A stretch of 38,691 nucleotides of DNA from Gnetum montanum (GCA_015680685.1 MNCI01016585.1:158354-197044), one strand, 5' to 3'; counted from the first letter of the stretch, positions 1 through 11,545 are shown. Notes: generated by a model not told the origin, from the letters alone. Numbers and translations are program-made.

Positions 1-584
1 CTTGGACTTCATGTAACTACTACTGGGATTACCAAGTACCACACTACTAGATGTACCAAGTTATAGTACTACTAGGTTACCATGCAATTACACTTAAGTG
101 TTTGAGATTAGTCACACTCATTCCTCTTAACAACAAGAATAGTAAAATGCATAGAAAGTAAATCAGTAACTAGAGAAAATAGCAAAGAGTTAGCTAAGTA
201 AAAGCAGTAAAATTCTTCTAAGTAAATCAGTGATGCTACAATGATGTGAAGTAATCTTGATCTTTATTTCCATGCATGAAAAATGTCCAAGTACATTCCA
301 CTCAAATAAATATTTTGTTCAATTACTAAACATCATACTATGGACATACACTCTTAATTGCTAAGTGCTAAAATTAAGAAAACAAACTAAGATAATTTTG
401 GTAAGTGTGAAATGAAACTTTGTATGGATGATGCACCTAAATGTTGTATTTATAGGCTTACTACACACATCCATGATATCAGATACAAAACACCATATGT
501 TGTGCCCTAATATTAGGGATTTGATATTGTGGCTCTAATATTAGATACTTGATATCATGATCAATGAAAAAACTAAACTTATCA
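1..584 (-). repeat. E1 left LTR (3' LTR of the element), truncated by the window
   Basis: Matches 9543-10135 over its whole length, for example CTTGGACTTCATGTAACTAC at both starts. It ends in TTATCA, directly before the polypurine tract. A TATA box for minus-strand transcription (CTATAAATA on the minus strand) lies at 447-455. Upstream of it, at higher coordinates, are repeated AT-rich motifs of the type CCTAATATTAGGGAT and TTTGATATTG between about 506 and 560. The missing part lies left of the window. Confidence 0.9.
447..455 (-). promoter_or_regulatory. TATA box of E1 left LTR
   Basis: TATTTATAG on the plus strand, CTATAAATA on the minus strand, in the orientation of the element. The matching box in the other E1 LTR is at 10001-10009. 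The flanking GGCTT and the nearby CATCCATGATATCA are conserved between the two LTRs. Confidence 0.6.
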
Positions 585-600
585 TACCCCCATGACTAAC
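585..600 (-). other. E1 polypurine tract
   Basis: The minus strand reads GTTAGTCATGGGGGTA, directly followed by the LTR start TGATAAG. A G-run abutting the 3' LTR is the expected second-strand priming site, and it fixes the minus orientation. E2 has a decayed counterpart (AGTCATGGCAGTA) at 22264-22276. Confidence 0.75.
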
Positions 601-604
601 TGAA

Positions 605-641
605 AACTCATCCTCAAGTTTAAAAAATTGAGGATGGAGTT
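605..641. other. Inverted repeat beside the E1 polypurine tract
   Basis: AACTCATCCTCAA (605-617) pairs with TTGAGGATGGAGTT (628-641), with one bulged base and a 10-nt A-rich loop. On the sense (minus) strand it lies just upstream of the polypurine tract. The stretch 601-781 is otherwise AT-rich non-coding 3' tail. Confidence 0.6.
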
Positions 642-781
642 CCTTACAAAATTTGGAGATAGATTTACATGACACTATTTACAAGACTTTTTATGTCATA
701 GCAGTGCTTTACAAAATTGACACAAATCATGACATAATAAATTTAACAAAAATAAAAAAAATGGCAAAGCTTAATGTAGCC

Positions 782-3525
782 TTATGTGGTTCCAAGTGGT
801 GGTGGTTCTTCCATTGGTTGTTGTCCCTTAATGTCAAGCTTCTATAATTTGTATCAATTTAGGAGTTTCTAAAACTTTTCTTCCATTATAGGATCATGAA
901 TCATCCAAGCTAATGAACCAATGTTTCCATGGGCATGGTAGCTATGGAAACATTTGGTTTTCTTTGACATACCAAAATTTGAATTACCTCATTTCTTCCT
1001 CAAATACTCTAGCCTTTTCTCTTAATACATGATAGTCTAGTAGTCTTCTAGCTAGGTTTGGTACTACATCTTTTTGCCCATGGTAGATAGCCTTCACTAT
1101 TTCTAATTCTAAGTTTTCTACTTTAAGTTTTTGCAAAGCATCTTTTCAATCTACAAAATCTTTTTCATATAAGGCATAGGTGACTACTACTTGTTGTTCT
1201 AACTCATTTCTAGGCCTACCTAGTGTTAACATAGCAAAGTTAGCATAATAAAAATTAGCTAAACCTGTGTACTCTTTCAAGTCCTCACTTTTCAAGTCTT
1301 TATTTTTCACTTTTTCCTAGTGGACAAGAGCATAAATATCCAAGATGGATTGCCAATTAGGATTTTGCATTGATATGGAACTAATTCTGGCCTTTTCCAT
1401 CTACTTTTTTTTTTGATTTATTTGTACATGACCACTTGGTCTCGAAAGTGTTCCTTGAGCCTTTCATGTTTCTTTGCCTTGTTTTGCTATGCACTAATTT
1501 TAATGGTTGATTTTTTTCAAATGGTGCATACCTCCTCCATAGGGAGGATTCTATTTTCTCTTGTGAGGTGGCTCATGTCCCAGTTGATATTCACCAGTTG
1601 TTTTCTTAACTAGTGGATGCTGTCTTCTAGAATGTTTTTATGCTTCTCCATAGTGATCAACCTCAGGTTGTTAGTAGCAATTTGTTTATTTTCTTCTTGA
1701 ACTATGGTAAGTACCTTCACATGTGCATATGTCTTTCTTTAGCTATAGAGTCATTCCATATCACTTTATTCTTCTCATCTACCAATTGTTTATCTTGCTC
1801 AATCAATTTGTTGATCTAAACTATTCTAAATTGCTTGATATGGTCAAGTGCAACAAATTGTATGGGATTTCTCCTTTTAGCTCTTAGGACTATGAGTAGT
1901 TCTTGTAGTTTTAGAACTTCTGCTTCTGCATGCTCTACCCTGGTCTTTCCCATGACTAGTTTTCCTTTGGTAGCTATGAGTTAAAATTGTACTGCAGTGA
2001 CCTCACTATGGATGTCAAAAAGTGTTGTCATTACTTGTCCTATCTATAGTAGCCTATCAAGCACATCCTCATGATCAACAGAAGTCATTGAGGTTCTAGC
2101 TAACATCTCAGCATCTCTATCTCTAGTTAGATCTATCGGTGATACAATAAGTATGTTGAATGATTCATTAATAAAATCAATCATCTTTTCTACTCCAATT
2201 GCATCTTGGTGCTACATTACCATAATTGTGGTTCCTTCTTTGATCTCTAGCATCACTTGGAATGATGCAGTGTTTCCAAAGATCTATTGTGACCATACCT
2301 CTCCTCTTGACTACAATAAAATCTATCCACATGTTGGATTAGCTAAAACTATGGATCTATGATACTACCAATAATGCTATATAGATTGGCCTCTTTCCTT
2401 ATTTCCCAATTGATTGTTTCTACAATTTTCTATAGATGGCTCATTGATGGTCTATAATTTTGTGATGGTGGTGGTGGGACTTGTGGTTATTGTTGTCCTT
2501 ACTATTGGCTACTAGGCCCTACTTGCTCTTGTTCTTGTCGTTGCTCTCATTGTTGATCATGTTCTTGTTCTTACTCTTGTTCTTACTCTTGTTCCTCACC
2601 ATGATCCTTTCTTGGTTATGCTAGTTTGAGCAACTCAGCGTATGAAGCATTTTGGACTCTCCTAGGAACATCATTGGTGTATCCCAAGATTTCAGCTCAC
2701 TTGCACAGCTTTCTAATAAGACAAGGGAATGGAAGTGTTACTTCCCTACCTTCTTCTCTTCAAATCACCTTTGGATTTCCAAGAATTACAATTGTGCAAG
2801 GTTGACATTGTGCTTGCCCATTAGAATTGCACTTCCCCTAGATGCATAAGTTGATAGTTGATTGAGTTCTTTTGTTTAAAATGGATGATAAGTGTTGATT
2901 TTAAAGTATATTCTCTCCTCTAGAGTTATTTCATTGTAACCTTTATCTTCTTTACCATAAGCCCGTTTTAGCCATAACTTTTTGGTTTCAAGATTAGATT
3001 AGGTGGATAGATGTGTTACCCATGCCCCTTCGTTGGGTATGTTCAGAGCTTTTGCAATTGTCTTGATTTGGAATGGCATTGAGATTCCTTCAATGTTGAG
3101 AGTGGTACCCTCTTCCTTGTTGTGCAAAAATTGGTAAGTCTCTCCAAGGTACCATTCACCATTCTATAACAAGATAGACCATAGTAGTGATGCCTGGAGT
3201 TGTATCCATATCACTTTAAGAATAAATTCCATGAATAGGCCAAGTTCATTTTCTTGATCACCGTGGTCAAGATGGATCTTTCTTGAATTACTTGGAGGCA
3301 ATATTGTGACAACATGAGGCATTTTCCTTCTACTTTTGGTTCATCTACCTCTACTTGGATTGATCATACTATAGAAGGAGCGTCTTGATGAATTTTTAAC
3401 GATTGTGCTTCCTACTCCTCATGGTCTAGTTCTTGGCCTCCATTTCAGCCTCTATGTTAGCCTCTTGATCATTTTCTTGCTTCTTGTGAGGGTCCTCATT
3501 GTGCTCCTCCTCTTCTTGGGACCAT
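782..3525 (-). pseudogene. E1 3' ORF (env-position ORF), decayed
   Basis: This frame lies between the spacer and the polypurine tract, where Athila elements carry their 3' or env-like ORF. It begins at an ATG reading MVPRR and ends near EEPPPLGTT-stop, matching the start (MAPRP) and end (EPPPPRIV-stop) of the E2 copy. In between it reads GEWYLGETYQFLHNKEEG, then IPNEGAWVTHLS, then LPFPCLIRKLCK, the style of the 'putative plant transposon protein' domain seen in many Athila/Tat elements. The C-terminal half resembles the E2 coiled coil (a match near 1200-1300). The length is not a multiple of three, and I see a frame change near 3230 as well as many stops, so it is non-functional. The function of the family is not known to me. 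Confidence 0.7.
2525..2607 (-). repeat. Short tandem repeat coding a Glu-Gln run in the E1 3' ORF
   Basis: Plus-strand units of the type CTTGTTCTTACT repeat about six to seven times. On the minus strand the reading is an alternating Glu/Gln tract (EQEQ type) in which some Gln codons have become TAA. It probably encodes an acidic, Gln-rich linker. Confidence 0.55.
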
Positions 3526-5667
3526 CAAAAATCATCAAGAATTTAGAATTACTAAGGTATTTTTGTGTATTCTCAATGGTCTCAAACCTTACTCATATCC
3601 TTAGTTCATCAAGTTCTTAGTTGTTAAGATTGTAGAGTTAGAGAAATTTTCAATAACTTATCCCATATATGTTAATCTCTAGATAACCCTTCACAATTTC
3701 TCATTTTCCCTACGTATGATGGTTATTGGTCCTTAAGATAATTAATTGAGTGTTTTGGCTTTAGTATGTTACCTCATTCTTTAAAAATTCCAATTATCTC
3801 TTCATACTTATCCTTAAAGTACCTTCCAAGCATTAGAATTTTTTGAAAAATTGGCTCATATTTTCCTCACTAGCACCCCCAATGACTAAGTTGAGCACTT
3901 CATGATCAAATAGGTTTAAGAATCATGAAAATCAGAGCAATATTGATCGAGATATGGCTTGAGCAAGCTAGGAGGTTAAACTTTTAATTCAGAAAGGAAA
4001 AATGAAAAAATCTCCTTAAGATTAAAATGAAAAATGTAAAAAATTTTCCTAAGTCCCCATGTATATATAGATTTTGAAGTACCTAATATTGGGAACCCAA
4101 CATTAGGGATCCAATATTGGTGCAGACCTGATATTAATGATTTGATATTGGAGCCTAAGAAAATGCATGTTTCATGAGGATTGAATGGAAAAAATTGATT
4201 CCTTTGGATGTTTTGAAGGGTTTAAGGTAGCTCAAAGGGTTTGAATGTTGAAAATATGCTTATTTTTATCAAAAAATTGTTTGGAAGGTCATAGAGAGGG
4301 AACCTTGAGCTACGAAAGTTCATAAGTTGGGTAAGAAGGGTAATGAATTCATATTTATAGAATAGAGAGTGTAAGTGATATGGAAATTGTTTATTGATAT
4401 TTGAAAGGTTCAAAATGATGTGGAATTACTTGGCAGGTATAAGATACAATAGTTATGCAAGTGGGTCCTTTCTAAAGCAATCTCCAACCCTTAATGCCCT
4501 TGTATAACCATACCTAAAAGTGTCCTTTGGCACTTAAGGAGGTGAATGTAATCCATATCTATTTAGCAAAACACACATGTTAATACCACTAATTTGAAAA
4601 ATAATACTATGTTATGCAAAATTACAAGTTATGAAAATTCAAATAGTGAGATGATATGGACTTAGAAGGGATTACAAAAATTGGGACATGAGGTGTCTTA
4701 CCATAGGCATAATGAATTCTTATGTTTTATTAGTGGTTAAAGAAATCATTAGCCTTTCTATCCAAGATTCAAACCAAGTCCACACCACATTCCAGTGACA
4801 TCACATTATTTCATCTCTTGGAATTACAATCATAAGACTATCAATGTTACGAGAGGTATTGTAAATTGGTGTATTATCCAAGCAAGGAGTTTTATTCATA
4901 GCACTTTATTTTTATTTTTAAATCTGTAAGAAGTCACCTACCTTTAGGAATGGGTAACAAGTCTTTCCAGTGGGATCCCAAAAATTTATTCTGTGCTCTT
5001 TTATTTTGTAACTATGTCAACCTTTGAAGGTAGCACTTATTTAAGTCTTACTTCCATTTTTCATTAGATCTACAATGATATAATACAACCTTAGTAACAT
5101 AATAGAAATCAGAATAATAATCCAAAAAGAATCCATAAGTCCCCTTGATGTCACACCCTTTACATTTTCACTTGGTTCTTCACTTTTCGGTCTACGCATA
5201 ATCATCACAAGTTTATTTTTAGTTGTATGATAGAAAAGAATATCATTATGGCCATGGTAAGAAATTATTATTAATGGAATAGATGGATGGATGGATGATG
5301 TGGGCTTACTATTCAAATAATCAATCTCTTATGACTTGATAACATAGAAAAATATTCATCGTGTTGGACTACATCTTGCCTTTATTTAATGTATCTTATT
5401 AACAATCAAAATTATTTACAAATGGTTTGAAAACAAAGTATAAAAGAAATGGAAAAGATAGTAAAAATTATGAAAAATTTTAAAGAATAAAAAATGTTAA
5501 AGAATTAAAAAATGTAAAAGAATATGAAAAATTTAAGACATGGAAAAGTATAAAAGAATGAAAAAATGTCAAAAAAACATGAAAAATTAAAAGAATTGTA
5601 AAATAAAAACTAGAAAAACACTTAGTAATTCCTAAAGAAAGATAAGGCATCTCCCCCATGACCAAAC
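3526..5667 (-). other. E1 non-coding spacer between pol position and 3' ORF
   Basis: I find no convincing protein here. It aligns in patches with the E2 spacer (25417-27380): a GGATGATGTGG block near 5290 matches one near 27036, and GGGTAACA at 4951 matches 26679. An A-rich tract at about 5440-5610 (T-rich on the sense strand) matches the A-rich tract at 27210-27360 of E2. The short open frames at 5041-5316 and 5480-5671 show no family motif. The spacer also holds the LTR-like promoter at 4062-4160. Confidence 0.55.
4062..4160 (-). promoter_or_regulatory. Internal LTR-like promoter upstream of the E1 3' ORF
   Basis: A TATA box for minus-strand transcription (CTATATATA on the minus strand) is at 4062-4070, 537 bp upstream of the 3' ORF ATG. 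On its upstream side, at higher coordinates, are CCTAATATTGGGA, CATTAGGGATCC and GATTTGATATTGGAGCC. The E1 LTR has CCTAATATTAGGGATTTG and ATTTGATATTGTGGC in the same relation to its own TATA box. The shared words and order are visible; promoter function is inferred. Confidence 0.5.
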
Positions 5668-6080
5668 TCATGGATGAGTGTTTAGAAAATGCTCCCTAGA
5701 TCTTCTAGGATCATACATTGTAGGTGGTTCAACTACCATTTTTAGTGATGTAACTTTTCTATTACCATTTCCTATAATTTTTTTGGTAGTGGAGTTATGA
5801 TGGTTTAAGTCCCTATTTTCTTTTCCCTTTGGTGTATGATTATGAGTTAATTGTTTCATTTTTGAGCTTTTAGTTGGACTCATTTTCCTAGATTGAAAAT
5901 TAGTAAGTGGCTGAGATGTTTCCATGCATGTTTTAGGTGATTGTTGGTTCTCAATTATTGGCCATAGGGTATCTTTTGGTTTGGTTGCCCTTGCTCTATC
6001 TTTTACACATACTAGTTTTTCATTATTTTTGTGGATTGGAATGGTGTTTTTGTTAACATTCTAAAGTATCAGTTCACGAT
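5668..6080 (-). pseudogene. Lys/Asn-rich basic segment in place of E1 RT-integrase
   Basis: It follows the protease in the direction of reading. The open part (5668-5925) starts METSQPLTNFQSRKMS and is rich in Lys, Asn, Ser and Thr. I recognise no domain. In E2 the same interval, from the end of protease to the A-rich tract, holds about 2.6 kb of RT, RNase H and integrase. Here only about 0.45 kb separates the two homologous flanks. It could be a linker created by deletion or an acquired segment. It is one of the few parts of E1 without stops. Confidence 0.4.
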
Positions 6081-6169
6081 TGCACCCTTTGCTTTTAGTA
6101 GTAATGCATGGAATTCATTGCGTGTATATGTCTCTGTGCTTGTCTTCTTTAAATATTTCAACTAATAAA

Positions 6170-6460
6170 TCTCTCATACTTAGCTTAGCATCAATTGTAT
6201 CAAACCATGCTCTCCCCATGATTATTGGGAATTCCTTATCAATGTCTTTCACATCAATTACTAGAAAGTTTGCTAAATAGGACTACTCATTGATAGTAAC
6301 CACTACATCATCTATCTACTCCAACGAAGTGGTGATAGATTGATTTGCAAGCTCCAACCTGATGTTGCATTCTTTCAATGATGGTAGGTTCTAGGCTTGA
6401 TATGTTTTATAAGAAATCAAATTTACTCTGAAACCTAAATATAATAAAGCTTTTCATGGT
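6170..6460 (-). pseudogene. E1 retropepsin-like protease domain, inactive
   Basis: The reading aligns with the E2 protease: ALLYLGFRVNLISYKTYQA at 6420-6450, then LELANQSITTSLE, then FPIIMGRAWFDTIDAKLSM near 6200. The catalytic Asp expected before LG is Tyr here, and the next two small residues are Phe and Arg, so the active site is lost. Several in-frame stops interrupt it. MGRAW matches the conserved (L/M)GR-W end of plant Ty3 proteases. Confidence 0.75.
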
Positions 6461-6949
6461 CAATTTCTAGCTAGTTATAAATAAATCAAAGGAATTCCTG
6501 GATCAGATCACTTCTTAGGGAGTGGTCCTACTTTGATCTAGTTAGTGACGATTTTAGTGGGCATGAAAACTTATCTTTTTGGGCTTGATAATGATGCAAG
6601 CTTTTCAATAGTGAGAAGATTTGTTTTAGAAGAAGTTGACCTCGATAAGGCTCCAATTCTACTAGCCTTATCTAGTCTTGTCCTAAAAAAAGGACATTTC
6701 TTTATTTAGTCCTTAGTGTTACTAGTGATATATTCTATGTATATGTTCATTGCCCTTGCAAATCTCTTCTATAGCAGCTATGATGACAACTACCCTTGCA
6801 TCACAAGTGGTAGCAAAGGATTTCAATTGGGATTTGAAAAATCAGTTGCTAGTGGATGCACGTACAAGTTTAAATTGACCCTTGGTGGTGTTGATCATTA
6901 GTGTTCTAGTGGATAATACTGTGGAGTTTGAATAGTTGCATTTTCTAGT

Positions 6950-9072
6950 GAGATCAGATATTGGATGTAATATCCGTAAGGATCAAGTTGTCAATATCGA
7001 TGCTATCACCTAAGTGGTGGCATGACCCACGATTAAGCCTATTTCTACTGTTGATGTTATTTCCTGGATGACTATGGTAAGGCTCCACTAGGATAATACA
7101 TTAGTTGGAGTTTCTATCTATAGTTACCTTGAGGATAAGGTAACCATTTGGGCATTCGATTTTGAAAAATTTTGGAATTGAATGCGTATGCCATTTTTTC
7201 TTGCAAATGTGCCATGACTGGACAACATCCCTTAGGATGTTTATATTGGCACACATTACAACCTTCATCATCTATAGAGTTTGTCTCTAAGCACTCAAAC
7301 ATTGAAGCAATCTTGGCTTTGCATCCAAGTTCTTTCTTCTTTCTTTTTTATTTGCTTATTTCTAATGCTTGTTCGAATCATTCATCCACCATCTTTAATG
7401 CAGTTGTGAATGTTTCATCAATAGGATCCCACATTTTTCTACCTCAGTTACAATCTCGCTTATAGATTTCTGGATTGGCAGAGTCTTTTATTGAATGACA
7501 TTGTCCAAGGTTTCATCTTATTGTATGTCACATATTCATACATCCCTCTTCTAGATTGATGGATCTTTGTTGTACTCTTTAGCTAATTCTCCTTTTCTAA
7601 GTTCTCCTTCCTCTTTTTCCACTTGGTTGATCAATCTTTAAATATGATAGATGGTCAATTTTGATAGTCTTCATTGGGCATAAACCCCAAGGGTCTCTTT
7701 GGTTTTACTTTTAGCCCATCTACAATGTGTCTAAGATATTTCTTTGATAAAAATATATGGCCTAGGCATCTATGTAATAGTGAATAATATTTTTTCATTA
7801 CCACATCAAGGGTTTCATGAGTTCCTTGTTTCTAGCCTTGGATTTGACACTCATGAATAAGTTTGGTATTTGTCATTAAATATTTTAAGCATGGTACTCT
7901 AGCATCTAATGGATTTAGGTTCAAATGACATATACAAGCTTTCCACTTCCTTCACAAGTATTCTAGGAAACAAATTTAATTTCTACCAACCACTCTATGT
8001 TTTGAAGGGCATAGGCATCATAGAATGCTTTAAGGTGATGTTTTGGATTTGTTTATAACCACCTTCAAATCATGGCATGTTGTTCATGTCTAGCTATTTA
8101 ATTCAACTATCTCTCACATGCTTGGTTAGTATGTAGATAGCTTCCTAAATATTGATCACGCTTTGGGTTGCCATAAGGGGTTCATCATCATGGTCAAGTT
8201 TGTATACTATGTTGTAGTAGTGACCCCTTCTATGCTTACATCTCTCTTGATCCTCTCTTTTTTCTTGTAGTCTTGTTTGTTCATAATCTTCATCTTTTGA
8301 ATCAGAGAATATCAATCATGATGACCATGAATTTGCCTTCATTCCTATCAAAGTCCTAATACCTGTATCGTCTTCTGTCAGAGTCTTTTGATGATTGCAA
8401 TGAGCCTAATGAGCTAGCAAGAGAATAGATTTAGCTAGTTCTCCTTTCATGACTTTTCTATGTTTCTCCATAAGATTTAGCAAGAACCACTAGCCTAGAG
8501 TCCTACTTGTATCTTGAGTTAGTAGCCCTCCCCTTGTGTGTCTCTGCTATAGTAGAATGAAGTTGGGCTTTGATAGGTTCCTCTAGTCTAATGATAGGTA
8601 TTTTTGAAGGCTCCTCATGGTTTTTATGGAGTTCTTCTCAAATGAATTAAAAAACATCAAGTTATTTTATGATAATATAAGTGTTGGATTTCTTCCCTTT
8701 GTTGTGTATATGTTTAATTTCTATGGCAGCATTTCATCTCATTTTCTCCTTTGTGGGTTCATAGGATCTACTCATGTGTTAAGTCATATGATACTCTTCT
8801 TAGATTTGGTCCAAATGCATTCCCCTTAGAGAAGTTTGTAGCATGTTCAATGATACATATTATGGAGGCACGATTATGCTACCTTGCATGTCTCTCCACC
8901 TCATTTTCTTATCTTGATGGAAGATGAAAGTAAAGTCTAGATGGTATCGATCACAGTGAGAAAAAGTGAATCGTGTCTACATTGGCATCCTCCATTCTTC
9001 TTCATCAATGACTCTATCACTATTACTTCTTGTTTCCTTGGTAGGTGATGGTTGATCATTATAATAAGTCAT
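6950..9072 (-). pseudogene. gag: E1 gag remnant
   Basis: The start ATG (MTYYNDQPSPTKE) lies 120 bp inside the PBS and is matched in position by the E2 start (MTSSHRED). Further on the reading is rich in Arg, Asp and His, then DHDDEPLMATQSV, then the capsid-type stretch AFYDAYALQNIEWLVEIKF near 8000. A zinc knuckle at 7222-7262 reads CNVCQYKHPKGCC, that is C-x2-C-x3-H-x4-C, the spacing known from Athila gag. Frameshifts and stops are frequent. Gag would form the particle and bind the RNA. Confidence 0.75.
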
Positions 9073-9191
9073 ATTATAGCTTTTTGATGGTTTGTGTTAA
9101 AAGTGTGCTTTACTTATAGTTTTTGTTTTGACTTTGAGTTTCAAATACAATGAACTTTGAAAAATTAATTACTTAGTATAACATTGATGTG

Positions 9192-9209
9192 TCCCTAGCA
9201 ATAGTGCCA
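9192..9209 (-). other. E1 primer binding site, tRNA-Asp type, decayed
   Basis: The minus strand reads TGGCACTATTGCTAGGGA one base after the LTR end. The plant tRNA-Asp complement is TGGCGCCGTTGCCGGGGA. Thirteen of 18 bases agree and all five differences are transitions within the three CpG sites. This fixes the 5' end of the element on the right. Confidence 0.8.
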
Positions 9210-9210
9210 A

Positions 9211-10135
9211 TGATGAGCGGTGGAGTATCCAATATCCAACCATATAAGATAAAAGTGTTCACACATGATTTCTATGGAATTACATAGACAAGGCAATGTA
9301 ATTATATAAGTAATTTATTAGAGTTTGCAATCGTTATCTTCCCATGTGAGATAGTAAAATTGATGCATATGGTTTAACTCAAGGTGAGACATATGATAAT
9401 TATGTTGTGTTTGTCATATTTCTCCTAGAAAACATAAAGTAAATGGAAAGTAAATTTGGTAGTTTCTAAATCTAAGTAACAGTAAACAAAATCTAATCCA
9501 GGCTCTATGATGAGCATCCAATTCTGACCTTTTGTTCACACCTTGGACTTCATGTAACTACTACTAGGATTACCAAGTACCATGCTGTTGGGCATACCAA
9601 GTGATAGTACTAGTGGGTTACTAAGTAGTTACACTTAAGTGCTTGAGATCAATTGTACTCATTCTTCTTAATAATAGGAATAGTAAAATGCATAGAAAGT
9701 AAATCAATAACTAGAGAAAATAGTAAACAATTTAGCTAAGTGAAAGCAATAAAATTATTCTAAGTGTAAAAAATCAAGACTAAGTGATGCTGCAATGATC
9801 TAAAGTAATTTTGATCTTTATTTCCATGCATGAAACATGTCCAAGTACATTCGACTTGAATAAATATTCTATTCAATTACTAAACATCACACTATAGGTG
9901 TATAGTCCTAAGTGCTAAGAGCTAAAATTTAGAAAACAAACTAACATAATTTCACTAAGTGTGAAATGAAACTATGTCTAGATAGTGCACCTAATGGCTA
10001 TATTTATAGGCTTGCATACATCCATGATATCATATACATGACATCGTATCTTTTGCCTCGATATTGCAAATTTGATATGATAGCTTCAATATCGAATACC
10101 CGATATTATGGCTAATGAAAAAACTCGATTTATCA
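9211..10135 (-). repeat. E1 right LTR (5' LTR of the element)
   Basis: A 925-bp LTR beginning TGATGAGCGG and ending TTTATCA. Its last 593 bp match 1-584. The TATA box for minus-strand transcription is at 10001-10009, with CGATATTG-type repeats between about 10060 and 10110 on its upstream side. The start resembles the E2 LTR start (TGATGAGCAG), so the two are sister families with diverged LTRs. Confidence 0.9.
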
Positions 10136-11221
10136 CACAATTTTGCATAGATTGGGGTTGGTTTTGTTTTAATTAATGGAAAATCTTGTTGATCTACCAT
10201 AATTGAAATCGACATTTCTACCACATTTTGAATCTAAATTTTCATTTCTGGATTCATTGATTCTTTTTAATTTAAAGTACTTACTATGAACTTTGCCTTA
10301 TGAGGGTTTAGGATGATTCACATAGGGCTCGATAAATTCACAATATCTATCTTTATATATAAAATCTTGTTACAATTTATCTATTTTTGAATTCCTTAAG
10401 AAATTATCTACAACTTTTATGAGGAATCAAATAGTAAATCATTGTAGATAAGGTACTAAATGTTATTTTTCAACACTATCCAAAATCATAGCAATTTTAT
10501 TAGGATCTAAAGTTAAGGATATATCTTTGTTTTTATTGTCTATGATTCTAAAATGTTAATATGATACTTAGAAAATATATACCTTCTTGATGTAAGTGGA
10601 AGCACTAGAAATTAGCATGTGTGATTATAGTTATGATTCCATCTTTGGGGATTATATGAATCTATCTGAATTTACAAAGAAATATGATATAGAGATTCAT
10701 CTATTAATAACATCTTATTTCTAGCTTAGTTTCTTTAAAATTTTTATAAGGCTTAGAAGTGACTGTTATATTTCCAACTAAAGTGAAAGGAGTTATAGTT
10801 TTTGTGAGGCTTATGAAGATTTACTATCAATCATTCAATTTATCTCTAGTTTTTATTGCTTAAAATGGTTGACTAATATCTATTGCCATGAATTTGTAAT
10901 TCTTTGAATATTTGTATAGTAACTAAGTATGGATGTTAGCTTGTAGTTGAATCATTAATTAAGAGGAAATTTATAGAGATGTGTGAGTTATGGGAGTTTT
11001 ATTGTGACTATTCAATTTTCCTATTAACTTGTTTGAGATATTGAATTCTAGTGAAGTTGTTAGGAGATGTGTATCATTTTCTGATTTTGAACCTTGGCAT
11101 TACTATATCTCTTTTGAAGTTTTTGTTGGATATTACCCATTGAAAATTTTTAGGGAGATATAACTTTTAATTGATTGTGAATCTTGGACATTTATGACTT
11201 GTATTTTGTTGAGTTTGATCT
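10136..11221. other. Unassigned AT-rich interval between E1 and E3
   Basis: No coding frame, RNA gene or repeat copy within the window is recognisable. The sequence is AT-rich with frequent TTATAG and TTTATAAGG words and could be old transposon LTR. The short minus-strand open frame near 10030-10224 overlaps the E1 LTR and has no family motif. Confidence 0.5.
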
Positions 11222-11411
11222 TGTACTGACCTAAATCATTGGTGTAAGGCTGGAAGGGAAAACAGACACGAAAAGATCATTGGGTAGGCACAGCTAACCC
11301 TGCCTTCACCTGAGGGAAAGCTGGAAAAGAGAACGAAGGTAGAGTGCCTTGGATGGTTTTCATGCAAATCAACTAAGGACTTCCCAAGCACAAGCTATGG
11401 CTAGCACTGGG

Positions 11412-11545
11412 GTTATCATAAACAGTGTAAACGAAATGCAAATAGTGACATGAAATGTAAACAAAGCGCAGAGCGTAAACAGAGACTGAATTATAAACGA
11501 AGCGTAAACAAAGTTATATTGTAAACAAAGCATAAACAGAGTAAA
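11412..11545. repeat. GTAAAC-word cluster in E3 left LTR
   Basis: About eight irregular copies of GTAAACAAAGCG or close variants. The same cluster occurs in the right LTR at about 18155-18275. On the sense strand the word is GTTTAC and it lies downstream of the TATA box, so it would be in the transcribed leader. Confidence 0.55.

Larger units (their letters stand above)
1..10135 (-). mobile_element. E1: Athila-like Ty3/gypsy LTR retrotransposon lacking RT and integrase
   Basis: Two direct repeats (1-584 and 9543-10135, the latter part of a 925-bp LTR) bracket an 8.6-kb internal region. Read on the minus strand it holds a tRNA-Asp-type PBS, gag with a zinc knuckle, a retropepsin-like domain, a basic segment, a 3' ORF and a polypurine tract. 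RT, RNase H and integrase, present in the related element at 21455-33988, are absent. All coding parts contain stops. The left LTR is cut by the window edge, so the target duplication cannot be checked. The Athila-like assignment rests on the C-x2-C-x3-H-x4-C knuckle, the protease motif and the tRNA-Asp PBS. Confidence 0.88.
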
